DNA from: Craspedostauros australis
Lineage: Eukaryota; Bacillariophyta; Bacillariophyceae; Mastogloiales; Achnanthaceae
Direction of reading: 5' to 3'
Length of the DNA: 64,000 bases
Assembly (NCBI GenBank): GCA_026770025.1
Contig: JAMXDE010000007.1
Span: 2,790,001 to 2,854,000, forward strand
Of the stretch, positions 52,501 to 61,424 are shown piece by piece. The translations under genes and the position numbers were made by a program. Under the pieces are notes generated by a model. It was not told where the DNA came from, searched no databases, and was given only the letters and a program-made list of their open reading frames with translations. Position 1 is the first letter of the stretch. Each line of letters opens with the position of its first letter.

Positions 52501-55500
52501 TGTATCCTGGTTGATCACTTTTGTTCTTGAGAAAGAAACTCCAGCAGTGATCCGTGCAGTCGTCCACGATCAGGGTCCAGTAGCGTTTATCTCCGAAGCT
52601 TATGTGTTTAGTGTAACTAATGTCAATGAAGAGCCGTTCGCCGCGGCGAGTCGCTCTTGGAATGGTTGCCTTCGGGATGTTCTTCACTCTTGCGTTCGCA
52701 ACCGCGCAGTCGCGACACACCGGCATCTCGCCGATGATTTTCCATCCATACTGAGCGGCTGTCCGCTTCATGGTCTCGAGCGGCGCGTGCCCGAGCATTC
52801 GGTGCAGGTTCACCGCGCTGATCTCCTTGGATGGATTCTTGACGATGGCTGTGCAAGCCTTGTCGTCGTCTGTTGGCATGATGGGGTGCATCTGCACTCC
52901 CGTGATGAATCCGTTGGATGTGGGGAAGACTCGATCGAACACGATCTTCATTCCGGATCCGTTGATGATGTCCATCAGAATGCCGTTGCTACCAAGTTGG
53001 TAACCGTTGTACAGAGCCTTGTTCGTGGAGAAAAGGTTCACCGCCATTTTCGGTGTGTACTTCACGTCATCGAGCCGGATGATGTGGCCAGTGTTGTCTC
53101 GTTGCTTGACCTTCAAGCGAATAGATCCCATCTTGGGAGAGCCCAGCTTTGTGCTGTCTCCCACTTGGACGAATGACTTGATGTGCCGCACGTTGAAGAG
53201 AGCGGAGTCTGAATTGACGATGTGACACGAAGCTCCACTGTCGGCGAGCCAGGTGTCCTTGTTGACCTTGTCTTTGTATCTGGTACTGAGCTCGTGGAGC
53301 TGTTCCACGGCTGCCGCAGCTATCTCGTCGTTGAAGCTGCCGTTGTCGTCGTCTTCGTGGACTCCATCTTCGTTGTATGGATGATGATGGTCTCCGTCAT
53401 CCATGTCGTCGGGTAGTTGCGCATAGTCCGATGGAATGGTGCTGTTTCGATGTGATCCTGTGGCTGGATCGTACGGGTGGACGCGTGGTCGTTCGCGTAA
53501 GAGTACGCGCATACATCCTCCAAGGATGTAATGAAGATCCGTCTCTGGGATCGTCTCTGTCTCGGCTGCTTCCAGTATGCGATTGATCACTACCGAATTG
53601 GCGAGAATCTCTTCGATCGATCTGAAGTTCTCGGATAGGATCGATCCCATCATGTTCACCCATATCGGTCTGAGCACTCCTTGTACATGCCCTGGGAAGA
53701 GGTTTGTTCCTGCTTCCATTACGGCATCGAAGATAAGTTGCTTCTGGATTACCAATGCTGTTGCTGTTGCATATGGGACGGTGTCATGACGGTGGAGGTA
53801 GTTGGACCTGTTGGGATCTTCGATTGGTGGGAAGTCGATATTCCCTGGGTATACGACACGCTCGTTTGGATTGAAGCTGTCGTCTGGATGATTGCCGTCC
53901 ACCGATTCGTCGCTGTCATCCTCGTCGAAGATGCCCGATCTGTTGTTCCCCGCCGCTGGAGGAGGAGGCGCCGCGCCGCGGTCCGCCTCGTCGTCTTCAT
54001 CTGCGCCGTCCTCGTCGGCGTCGTCGTCGTCATCACTCATGGCCTCTTCGATGTCACTATCGTTGGCCTCGTTGTCCATCTCAGCTTCGTCGCCGTATGA
54101 ACCGATCAGGTCGTGCGCGTTGAAGCAGCATTCGTAGCTCACTTCGCGTCTTGGATCCACCTCGTGGATGATTGGCTCCTCGTTGAGCCACTCCGGGATG
54201 ATCTCATCACCCTGCACTTCGTCGTCACTCCCGACGTACTCGAAGTTATCGAAGAAGGAGTCTTCGATGTAGTCGTCGGACACCAACATGCAGAGCGGCA
54301 TGTCCTTTGCCGAGAGTACCATCTCGTGTCCGCTCTTGTCGTGTCCTTGCGTTGCTGTGTTGGCCTGCTCGTCGGCCTTCTTCTCGTTGAACTTCTTCTT
54401 TCGGCACTCCGCCTCGCGGTGTCCGAAGATGCCGCAGTAGTTGCACTTGCCCTTGAAGCCGCTTCCCTTGTTGCGCTTTCCGTTCATCTTGTTGTTGTTG
54501 TTGTTGTTGTTGTTTTTCTTGTTGTTCGATTTCTTGCGTTCTGGGCAATCGGCGGATCTATGGCCATACACACCACAGTTGTGGCAAGTACCCTTGAAGT
54601 TACCGGTGCTTGTGAAGCCGGTGTCGTTGCTCTTCGTGTTGCTGTCTTGGAAGTCGTCGACGTATGCCTTGCCTCCTCTGTGCGTGGCATATGCAGTGCG
54701 GAGTACTCCTCTGATCGTGTTGATGGTAACCAGCTCCGGATTGAACGTGAGTTGGTGTTGGAGGTTCACGACGTGGGTTTTGTATTCCACGCTCACCGTG
54801 CTGAGAATCTGCATGATCATTTCTTCGTCCGTGATCTCATACTTGACATCGTGGAGACGCGATCGTAGACTTTCGAGTTGTGTGATGTAGATGTCGGGGT
54901 CCGTGTCTCTTTTCATCTTTTCGTTGTTGAATTGACGCTTGAGTTTGATCTTCGTTACCGCGTCGGATGGTCGGAACTTCTCCGCGAGAACGTTCCACGC
55001 TCCGTGTGCGTCTCCTTCGGGGTAGTTGTCGGAGATGCATTGGTTGATGTACTGGATGGCCTGCTTACCTTTTCCTTTCTCTGCATCCATCATGAGGATC
55101 AGATCGCTGAAGCAGTCGCATCCCAGTTCGTAGATTTCCTCCATCGCTTCCTTGTCTTCATCGGTGGCTGCTGCGATCTCGCTCACTGTTGGAACCTTGG
55201 TCTTCCCCAACATTACGTCTCTCGTTTTCTGTGCACGAGCGTATGCCTTCGCTTGGGACTCCCATGCGCTGTAGTCTTCCTGTTCACCGCTGAACATCGG
55301 CGCCTTGATGCGTCGCTTGTTCATGTTGGCTGATGTCGCCATGTTGGTTCGTTGTTTCGTCGTTGGTGCGCTCGCGCCCTTGATTTCCGTCGGTTTCTGT
55401 GTTGCCGATTCTTCGATTTTCGCTTGTTGTTTCGCGAGGATTGATTTGCTCACAAATTCTCCTCCTGGTGGTGTCTCACTTTTCCCACCCTGTTTGGCTG

Positions 55501-55747
55501 TGCGAATGCTCTTCGTCACACCAGTTTCCTCTTGTTTGACCGTCTTGAGAATCCTCTTCTCCTCGCGGTATAGTCTTGCAGACCGTTCTTCTTTGGTCTC
55601 GTCGATTGCGCTTGCGTATGCGCCTGATAGGACAGTAGCCGCAGCTGCTTCCTTCTCTTGTCGTGGTGGAGTCTCACTCGCACCTTCTTCTCTCTTGATA
55701 GTCGGATTGGACAGAGGGATGTCTTTCAATTCCTCTTCCTCGCTCAT
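49574..55747 (-). CDS. Copia gag-pol polyprotein
   Basis: 2057-codon frame between the LTRs. Parts in order with rough residue positions: a charged N-terminal region and a gag-like capsid domain (about 130-370), two CCHC zinc knuckles (about 390 and 437), an acidic linker, an aspartic protease (about 837), a pre-integrase zinc region and integrase core (about 980-1250), reverse transcriptase (about 1560-1800) and RNase H (about 1895-2020). The order is that of Ty1/copia elements. The large acidic insert between zinc knuckles and protease, and the Ser/Asp/Glu-rich stretch after the integrase, are long but low in complexity. The element is treated here as a fossil copy, and its activity is not assessed. 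Confidence 0.95.
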   Translation of the reverse strand: MSEEEELKDIPLSNPTIKREEGASETPPRQEKEAAAATVLSGAYASAIDETKEERSARLYREEKRILKTVKQEETGVTKSIRTAKQGGKSETPPGGEFVSKSILAKQQAKIEESATQKPTEIKGASAPTTKQRTNMATSANMNKRRIKAPMFSGEQEDYSAWESQAKAYARAQKTRDVMLGKTKVPTVSEIAAATDEDKEAMEEIYELGCDCFSDLILMMDAEKGKGKQAIQYINQCISDNYPEGDAHGAWNVLAEKFRPSDAVTKIKLKRQFNNEKMKRDTDPDIYITQLESLRSRLHDVKYEITDEEMIMQILSTVSVEYKTHVVNLQHQLTFNPELVTINTIRGVLRTAYATHRGGKAYVDDFQDSNTKSNDTGFTSTGNFKGTCHNCGVYGHRSADCPERKKSNNKKNNNNNNNNKMNGKRNKGSGFKGKCNYCGIFGHREAECRKKKFNEKKADEQANTATQGHDKSGHEMVLSAKDMPLCMLVSDDYIEDSFFDNFEYVGSDDEVQGDEIIPEWLNEEPIIHEVDPRREVSYECCFNAHDLIGSYGDEAEMDNEANDSDIEEAMSDDDDDADEDGADEDDEADRGAAPPPPAAGNNRSGIFDEDDSDESVDGNHPDDSFNPNERVVYPGNIDFPPIEDPNRSNYLHRHDTVPYATATALVIQKQLIFDAVMEAGTNLFPGHVQGVLRPIWVNMMGSILSENFRSIEEILANSVVINRILEAAETETIPETDLHYILGGCMRVLLRERPRVHPYDPATGSHRNSTIPSDYAQLPDDMDDGDHHHPYNEDGVHEDDDNGSFNDEIAAAAVEQLHELSTRYKDKVNKDTWLADSGASCHIVNSDSALFNVRHIKSFVQVGDSTKLGSPKMGSIRLKVKQRDNTGHIIRLDDVKYTPKMAVNLFSTNKALYNGYQLGSNGILMDIINGSGMKIVFDRVFPTSNGFITGVQMHPIMPTDDDKACTAIVKNPSKEISAVNLHRMLGHAPLETMKRTAAQYGWKIIGEMPVCRDCAVANARVKNIPKATIPRATRRGERLFIDISYTKHISFGDKRYWTLIVDDCTDHCWSFFLKNKSDQPGYIKRFVQTIKSQTGDQQITFRGDNSGENKSTEDVLIDAGLNVKFEYTASNTPQQNGRVERKFAYLYTKIRSMLNGAQLDEEYRHGLWAAAASTATAIANITVAKNQKESPHRQFFGNDPPYADALRTFGEVGVVKTTYGGITAKLKNRGEEMVFIGYAHQHASGVYNMYRPSTKSLICSRDIKWLNQSYGQFRGWAPAPNISNETGTTDADGFTTIGRKGATPRTATRQASKARRVSFADSNMYYILSDSDDEDNEDDGVATPSVHNDEEDRSESNHENDEIIPSGDETDDDTGVTPPNTPARSTHGTPSKPPPSKPNKRDIARKERIRRHEARGRKGEVNPKPTTGKSISRALRELADFNERGRKEEGYESNPSSNEASDELSDEMIDDSNNETTDDEEIENEDEEVEITHHSTTGLYGMNAIITESPAIDIGLSMQDENKEPEKHIEPTTFDEAFNHPDPIHRKGYRAAIKKEFDSMDTRKVYSKIKQDAIPRGRRCCKCKWVFKLKRDGTHRARLVACGYSQIAGVDFQEHYSPVIHDVTYRVMMVIMLIKKMDCALVDVVTAFLHGDLDEEIYMNCPNGMDHQPDEALTLHKPIYGLVQSARQWFKILVSTLKNINFEQSAADPCLFYRKTNEGSMIVAIYVDDCFCCGDSKALKTFLKDIQGSKFKVTIERGLGDYLSCNIELNHDKTRATLRQPHLIRHLIEEFGTKFEKMQRYGTPGTPGQIIVRPSEDNGLQKGGPEEHAEYRRGVGMLLFLIKHSRPDIANPVRELSKVLIGPTKAAMKEMYRIIKYVIDTKDYGLKIHPARPDDDGWDMELFCDSEYAGDKNTRISVGGFILYLCKVPILWRSKAQKAVTLSSSEAEYVALSEAAKEIFFVVQLLESVGVPVKTPIKVRVDNIGAIFIAKNPSTSQRSRHIDVRHHYVRNMVINKTIEIIFVKSEQNTSDGFTKNIKADLQREHEKSYLDTSRTFE

Positions 55748-55829
55748 TCAGCCTGCTGCTCTTGAATGATGTTCGTCTTCCTCGCACGATACGATTCGCG
55801 GGCTCGCCCTGATCTATCGTTTATAAACG

Positions 55830-56624
55830 TGTTGGCAAGTTCCGCTCACGGTAACCTACGATCGTGGAAGATGGTGGTGGTTGATAGTCGTCTGTTTGCT
55901 ATTTCATTAGTTGGCTACTCCGATACTCTCGGTGTACACCAGTTGTCTTGCCCGATGCTCTCGGCGCTTCAATCTGTTTCGTAGATTCAGTCTCCGACTA
56001 TGAGTCGGTACGCGAGATCCTCTCTCGCTCCTCTCTGTATTCTCTCTCTCTCTCTTTCTCAACATCATGTGCTCATGCTACACGATACTCCGTGTTCGAT
56101 GCGTGCTCCGCATTCGACACTCCGTTCATTCAGTACTGGCTTCTACTCCATGAGTACTTACCATTTGAAGTTCACCTTCAGTATCCATGATCTTCATGGG
56201 TCATCGTATCTTCGCCTCCTGCTCTGACTTGGAGACAGCTGTCGACGTGGTGACATGTTGACATCCTGTCGACGTCAGTAGGCGTCCTTCTGCTCTCCAG
56301 ATGTCACGTTCCATTGGTGATGCAGTAGTCTGTCAGATGATATCGTCATCTGAGGTTTAGTTGGGAAGTACCTCGAGATTCTCTTGGTACCATTGATGCA
56401 TGGACGGACGATCTTCTGATTCTCTCAGAAATCGTTATTTCCAAATTTCCTCCAGAAATCTTGCCCCTTTTCGTGTGTTCCATTTCCCCTGTAATTCTGA
56501 CGAATCACAGTATACTATCGACACGAATGTAGTTATACCGTCCAAGTGCGTATGAGAGAATAGCGGGTGAACGATGCACATATACACGTACATCTTGACG
56601 TATACTCACATGTACATCTCGACA
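55830..56624 (-). repeat. 5' LTR of the copia element
   Basis: Right-hand LTR, same length and ends as the left-hand one. A CT microsatellite (TCTCTCTCTCTCTTTCTC) lies inside both. Confidence 0.95.
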
Positions 56625-57727
56625 TGCCCTGCATCAGAGAAAGGATGACCCAACTTGTCAATCAGGATGTCCACGATGCTTCCATTATCTCCAATAGCTG
56701 TTGGTGGCTTGTATAGCAACACCAGGAACATCCGAGGTACTCTGTCCACCTTCCAACTTTGGATGGTCACTGTCACATCATTCCTGGTGGTGCATGCAGG
56801 CATGTGGAAGTCAACCCCAACCATGCGATACCTTTCACCACGAGGTCTCCACACCTGAGTTGTGTGGAAGACCTCAATGGTGCGGCTCAGCTTCCGAAAC
56901 CTTGCAACTTATTGGGACTCTGATATGTAAAAAGTGGCCGAATCTTGCAGTGATGGGGTCATAGGGGGTGATCGTAGATCCACATTGGCCTGGTTGGTTG
57001 GTAGTGCCAAGGTATCCCATGTCATTGTCAGAATCTGTGCCCTCCACGTCATCTGATGATTCAGATGACCCATTGGATGTGCTGCTGCTGCTGCTCTCAT
57101 TTGTGCTGTTGATTCCATTAGGGTGGGCAGTGTCACCTTCATGTGATGCTTCATACGTGTGGCCACGTGTGCTTCGTCTGTTAGTGCTGTTTCTGCGTGT
57201 GTTATTCCTGCTGGTTTCGCTCCTGGTGTTGTTGGCGTGGCTGTTGGTGGTGTTATGACTGGTGGAAGTGTTGGCATTGTGATTGGTGCGTGCCAACTCA
57301 GCATCATTGGCTGCTGGTTCATCCACAAGACGGAGGTTGGCACCAAACCTATGTCTTGAAATCTTGTTCCGCTTGCCGTCCTCTGCAATGGATGATGAAG
57401 AGATGAATGCCAAAGGTTGGAGTCATAGGAAAGAGAGAAAAAATAGATAAGAAGGCGCCTGAATACAAATGGACGAGTTCATGGCGTCTTGATGATGTTG
57501 CTGGGCATGCAATACTTACAGTGAAACAAACCCTTCTTCACCAATGTCCGTTTGAACTCCCGGAGAGGCCGAACGAACTTCTTTGCATCATACTTGAGTA
57601 AGAACGAATGCTACAGACGCAAAGGTGTTGCCTCCCAGTGCCATTTTGTGGGATCAGCCAAGAATGCCTTGATGAGGTCAGTGGCATCAGGCCCATTCTT
57701 GTAAAGATGGGGATCGGAGCCCACCAT
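56625..57727 (-). pseudogene. Unidentified degraded coding-like stretch, part on the right of the copia insertion
   Basis: Minus-strand segments with protein-like composition: one with 'DATDLIKAFLADPTKWHWEA' and 'KFVRPLREFKRTLVKKGLF' near 57727-57500, a GTAAGT donor-like site after it, a pyrimidine-rich stretch ending TTGCAG near 57383, an Asn/Ser/Thr-rich segment with 'DGKRNKISRHRFGANLRLVDEPA', and 'RYRMVGVDFHMP.....VTVTIQSWKVDRVPRMFLVLLY' beside the insertion. The coding-like signal resumes beyond the copia element, so the insertion hit this sequence. It looks broken in its present form. Identity unknown. Confidence 0.45.
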
Positions 57728-57742
57728 TGTGGAGTTTCTGCA

Positions 57743-57902
57743 ATGTTGTGCTGTTGAGTTGTTGGTTCAATGTGTTGATGCGTTGATGTGTAAACATATG
57801 GATGCTCCAACATGCGGATGTGTTGATTTGCCAATGTGCAAATGTGCTGTTGTGTTGATGTGTGGCTACATGGATGCATGGATGCGCCAATGTGCGAATT
57901 AT
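57743..57902. repeat. Small outlying block of the GTGTTGATG minisatellite
   Basis: Imperfect GTGTTGATGYG / GATGCGCCAATGTGCG units like those of the main array, separated from it by about 500 bases of single-copy sequence. Confidence 0.75.
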
Positions 57903-58419
57903 GGGAATATTCCAATGACCCATATTCTTTGTGACCATGAGAATGTTCAAACTGTGTCATGGACGAATTTGCCCCAGTCTCAAATCAGTCACGATCCAGG
58001 GGAACAATACGCACCAAAATTTCAACAATGTTCCTTGTGTGTTGAACCTGAACCCAACCACAGCAAGGGATCCAGATCAATGGTGGATCCGGAAGACTAT
58101 CGCACAACCAAGTATAACATCAGAGTATAATTGTGACCCCAACACTGAAATATGAATAATATGGTGCATCATCACAAAGTAAGCTGAACGAGGATGATCA
58201 TGGCCAGTAACATGGGAGATGCTGCTGACTCTGCATCCTGCAATCAGACAGAAACACATCTCATCGTCAGCTCATACTATCTAAGATTGAGTGATTCTCA
58301 ACAACCCAGATAAGTTGGCAACTAACAACTACAATTTTACCGCCAAACAGAGCCCACGATCTGACCACTGCACACGCCAGGCTAACAGTTCTGACATCTG
58401 GACCAAAGTAGCACAGATG
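57903..58419. other. Single-copy spacer between minisatellite blocks
   Basis: About 500 bases with no repeat and no recognisable gene. Confidence 0.4.
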
Positions 58420-60355
58420 TGTTGATGCGTTGATTTGTGGATGCATGGATGTGCCAATGTGCAAATATGTTGATGCTCCAATGTGCCGATGTGCCAATGT
58501 GTTGATGTGCCAATGTGTCGATGTGTCGATGTGTTGATGTGCGAATGTGCTGATGTGTGGACGTGTGGATGCGTTGACGCGTGGATGCGCCAATGTGCGG
58601 TTGTATTGATCAGTGAATGTGCTGATGCGTGGATGTGTGGATGTGCTGATGTGCTGATGCGCCAATGTGTGGATGTGTTGATTTGCGAATGTGCTGATGC
58701 GTGGACGTGTGGATGCGTTGACACGTAGATGCGTTGACGCGTGGATGCGCCAATGTGCGGATGTGCTGATGTGCTGATGCATGGATGTGTGGATGCGACA
58801 ATGTGCGGATGTGTTGATGTGAGGACGAGTGAATGTGCCAGTGTTCGGATGTGTTGATGTGAGGACGAGTGAATGCACCAACATTTGGATGTGTTGACAA
58901 GAGGACATGTGGATGCACCCATGTTTGGATGTGTTGATGCAAGGACGCGTGGATGCGCCAATGTTCGGATGTGTTGATGTGAGGACGAGTGAATGTGCCA
59001 GTGTGCGGATGTGTTGATGCGAGGATGCGCCAATGTTCAGATGTGTTGATGCAAGGACGCGTGGACGTGCCAATGTTCAGATGTGTTGATGCGAGGATGA
59101 GTGAATGCGCCAATGTTTGGATGTGTTGATGCGAGGACGAGTGGACACGCCAATGTTCAGATGTGTTGATGTGTTGATGTGTGGATGTGCCAATGTTTGG
59201 ATGTGTTGATGCGAGGATGAGTGGACGCGCCAATGTTCGGCTGTGTTGATGCAAGGACGAGTGAATGTGCCAATGTTTGGATGTGCAGATGTGTTGATGT
59301 GTGGATGCGCCAATGTTTGGATGTGTTGATGCGAGGATGAGTGAACGTGCCAATGTACGGATGTGTTGATGCGAGGACGAGTGGATGCGCCAATGTTTGG
59401 ATGTGTTGATGCAAGGACGTGTGGATGTGCCAGTGTGCGGATGTGTTGATGAGAGGACGAGTGAATGCGCCAATGTTTGGATGTGCAGATGTGTTGATGT
59501 GTGGATATGCCAATGTTCGGATGTGTTGATGCGAGGATGAGTGAACGCGCCAATGTTTGGATGTGTTGATGCAAGGACAAGTGGATGCGCCAATGTTTGG
59601 ATGTGTTGATGAGAGGACGAGTGAATGCGCCAATGTTTGGATGTGCAGATGTGTGGATCCGCCAATGTTCGGATGTGTTGATGTGAGGATGAGTGGATGC
59701 GCCAAGGTTCGGATGTGTTGATGGGAGGATGAGTGAATGCGCCAATTCGGATGTGCAGATGTGTTGATGTGTGGACGCGCCAATGTTCGGATGTGTTGAT
59801 GAGAGGACGAGTGAATGCGCCAATGGTTCGGATGTGTTGATGCGACGACGAGTGAATGCGCTAATGTTCGGATGTGCAGATGTGTTGATGTGTGGATGCG
59901 CCAATGTTTGGATGTGTTGATGCGACGACGAGTGGATGCACCAGTGTGCAGATGTGTTGATGCGAGGACGAGTGAATGCGCCAATGTTTGGATGTGTTGA
60001 TGCGAGGGTGAGCGAATGCGCCAATGTTCGGATGTGTTGATGAGAGGACGAGTGGATGTGCCAAGGTTTGGATGTGTTCATGCGACAACGCGTGGACGCG
60101 CCAATGTTCGGATGATCGGATGCACCAATGTTCGGATGATCGGATGCGCCAATGTTCGGATGATCGGATGCGCCAATGTTTGGATGTGTTGATGTGACGA
60201 CGAGTGGATGCGCCAGTGTGCAGATGTGTTGATGCGACGATGACTGAATGCACCAATGTTCGAATGTGCAGATGTGTTGACGAGTGAATGCGCCAATGTT
60301 CAGATGTGTTGATGCGAGGATGCGCCAATGTTCAGATGTGTTGATGCGCCAATGC
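58420..60355. repeat. 40-base minisatellite array
   Basis: About 45-50 tandem units of roughly 40 bases, built from a 24-base half (GATGTGTTGATGCGAGGACG + AGTG) and a 16-base half (AATGCGCCAATGTTCG). The left part (to about 58800) is more irregular with shorter units. At about 60105-60178 three copies of a 24-base variant containing GATCGGATGCGCCAATG occur. All three minus-strand frames stay open for 270-430 codons because the unit lacks stops in any frame. Those frames encode His/Thr/Ser repeats and are not genes. Confidence 0.95.
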
Positions 60356-61424
60356 ACCGACTCGTTGGTGTGTGGGTGAGTGGGTGTGTGAGTGTTGCGA
60401 TTTTGTTTTTATGGCCACATTGATTTGTGTTGGGGGGAACATGTGGGCATGTGGGTTGATGGTGCAAATGTTGCCATCATTTTCCAACACCTCTCTCTCT
60501 CTCTCTCTCTCTCTGTGTTGTGTGTGTTGTGTGTGTTGTGTGTGTGGGCGTCCTGGTCCGTTGGCATGGCATGTTTGGTTTCTCCCGTTATGACTTCGTG
60601 CGAAAACGAAACAAGCACGATCGTGAGTTCGCTGTGATGCCAATACCTTCCCGTGTTACCGCAAAAAGACGAAGCAGTATCGGACAATGAGCCTGTGCGG
60701 TCGAGTACAACCTGGTGAATCGCCAACGAGCGAATCGAAATGTCGCATTCCTCGGTGTTGGTGGCGAATGTCTTGGAATGTCGCAAACAGTCCATGCACG
60801 GTTGGACAATCCATTGGGGTGGTTGAATACGACCTAGTGGATACGGATACGTACCAATGTCACAGTAGATAAATACACGAAATGGCATCACAGTGGTCCA
60901 AAATCGTGGTATTTCGGTTCAAATCGGTCATTTCAATGACTCACATAGTCCCAATTTTGTCACATGACGCACAACAGGCGACACAAATGGGTCTAAATAA
61001 TGTTGTTTATCGTCGGAATGGACACGAAGGCATAAATTAGTCTCAAAAGCACGTCAACCAGTGCTGAAAAGGGACTAACAAATGCCCAAATGGTATTGGT
61101 TGCACCATTCCTCCTGAATGTGTCTGTTCAGAACTGCAACAATGATGTCGATATTCCTGACACATCGTGCCACATGGAGCAGACCGTTCAAAACTGCAGT
61201 GTACGGACGAACCGATCAACATGTCGGGCGAATGGGCCCAAGGCGATACAGGAAAAACACTGGCTCTATGCGGAAAGCGAGGACGAGACGACAAAAAGAA
61301 GAATGTGTTCCACGAATCCAGGGCAAAATGCAACAAACAATGTCAACGTCGGAGGGAAACATGCCCGATCAAACTTGGCGCTTGTGACAAACTACTCCCG
61401 ACCTTCGTCTCTGTGTCTGGGTCT
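60356..61424. other. Spacer between two tandem arrays
   Basis: About 1.07 kb with a CT then GTGTT microsatellite at 60491-60550. No gene was recognised. Confidence 0.45.
60491..60550. repeat. CT run followed by TGTGTTG repeats
   Basis: About 13 CT units followed by TGTGTTGTG-type units. Confidence 0.85.

Larger units (their letters stand above)
48759..56624 (-). mobile_element. Ty1/copia LTR retrotransposon, looks whole
   Basis: 7866 bases with two 795-base LTRs that look identical by eye, TG...CA ends, and a 6-base target duplication TGCCCT on both sides (48753-48758 and 56625-56630). A single long frame on the minus strand spans gag and pol in copia order (integrase before reverse transcriptase). 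The 5' LTR is the right-hand one. No break was noticed, and the LTR identity points to a very recent insertion. Diatom copia elements are known as CoDi; assignment to a clade would need a tree. Confidence 0.97.

Noticed and set aside
52511-53176. 221-codon plus-strand frame inside the copia element
   Set aside because: It is antisense to the pol region and is a shadow of it.
58420-60355. CRISPR-like look of a regular array
   Set aside because: There are no unique spacers; the whole 40-base unit repeats, and the organism is a eukaryote.
58267-60357. Minus-strand frames of 268, 234, 351, 426 and 275 codons
   Set aside because: They are translations of the 40-base minisatellite in rotating frames, not genes.
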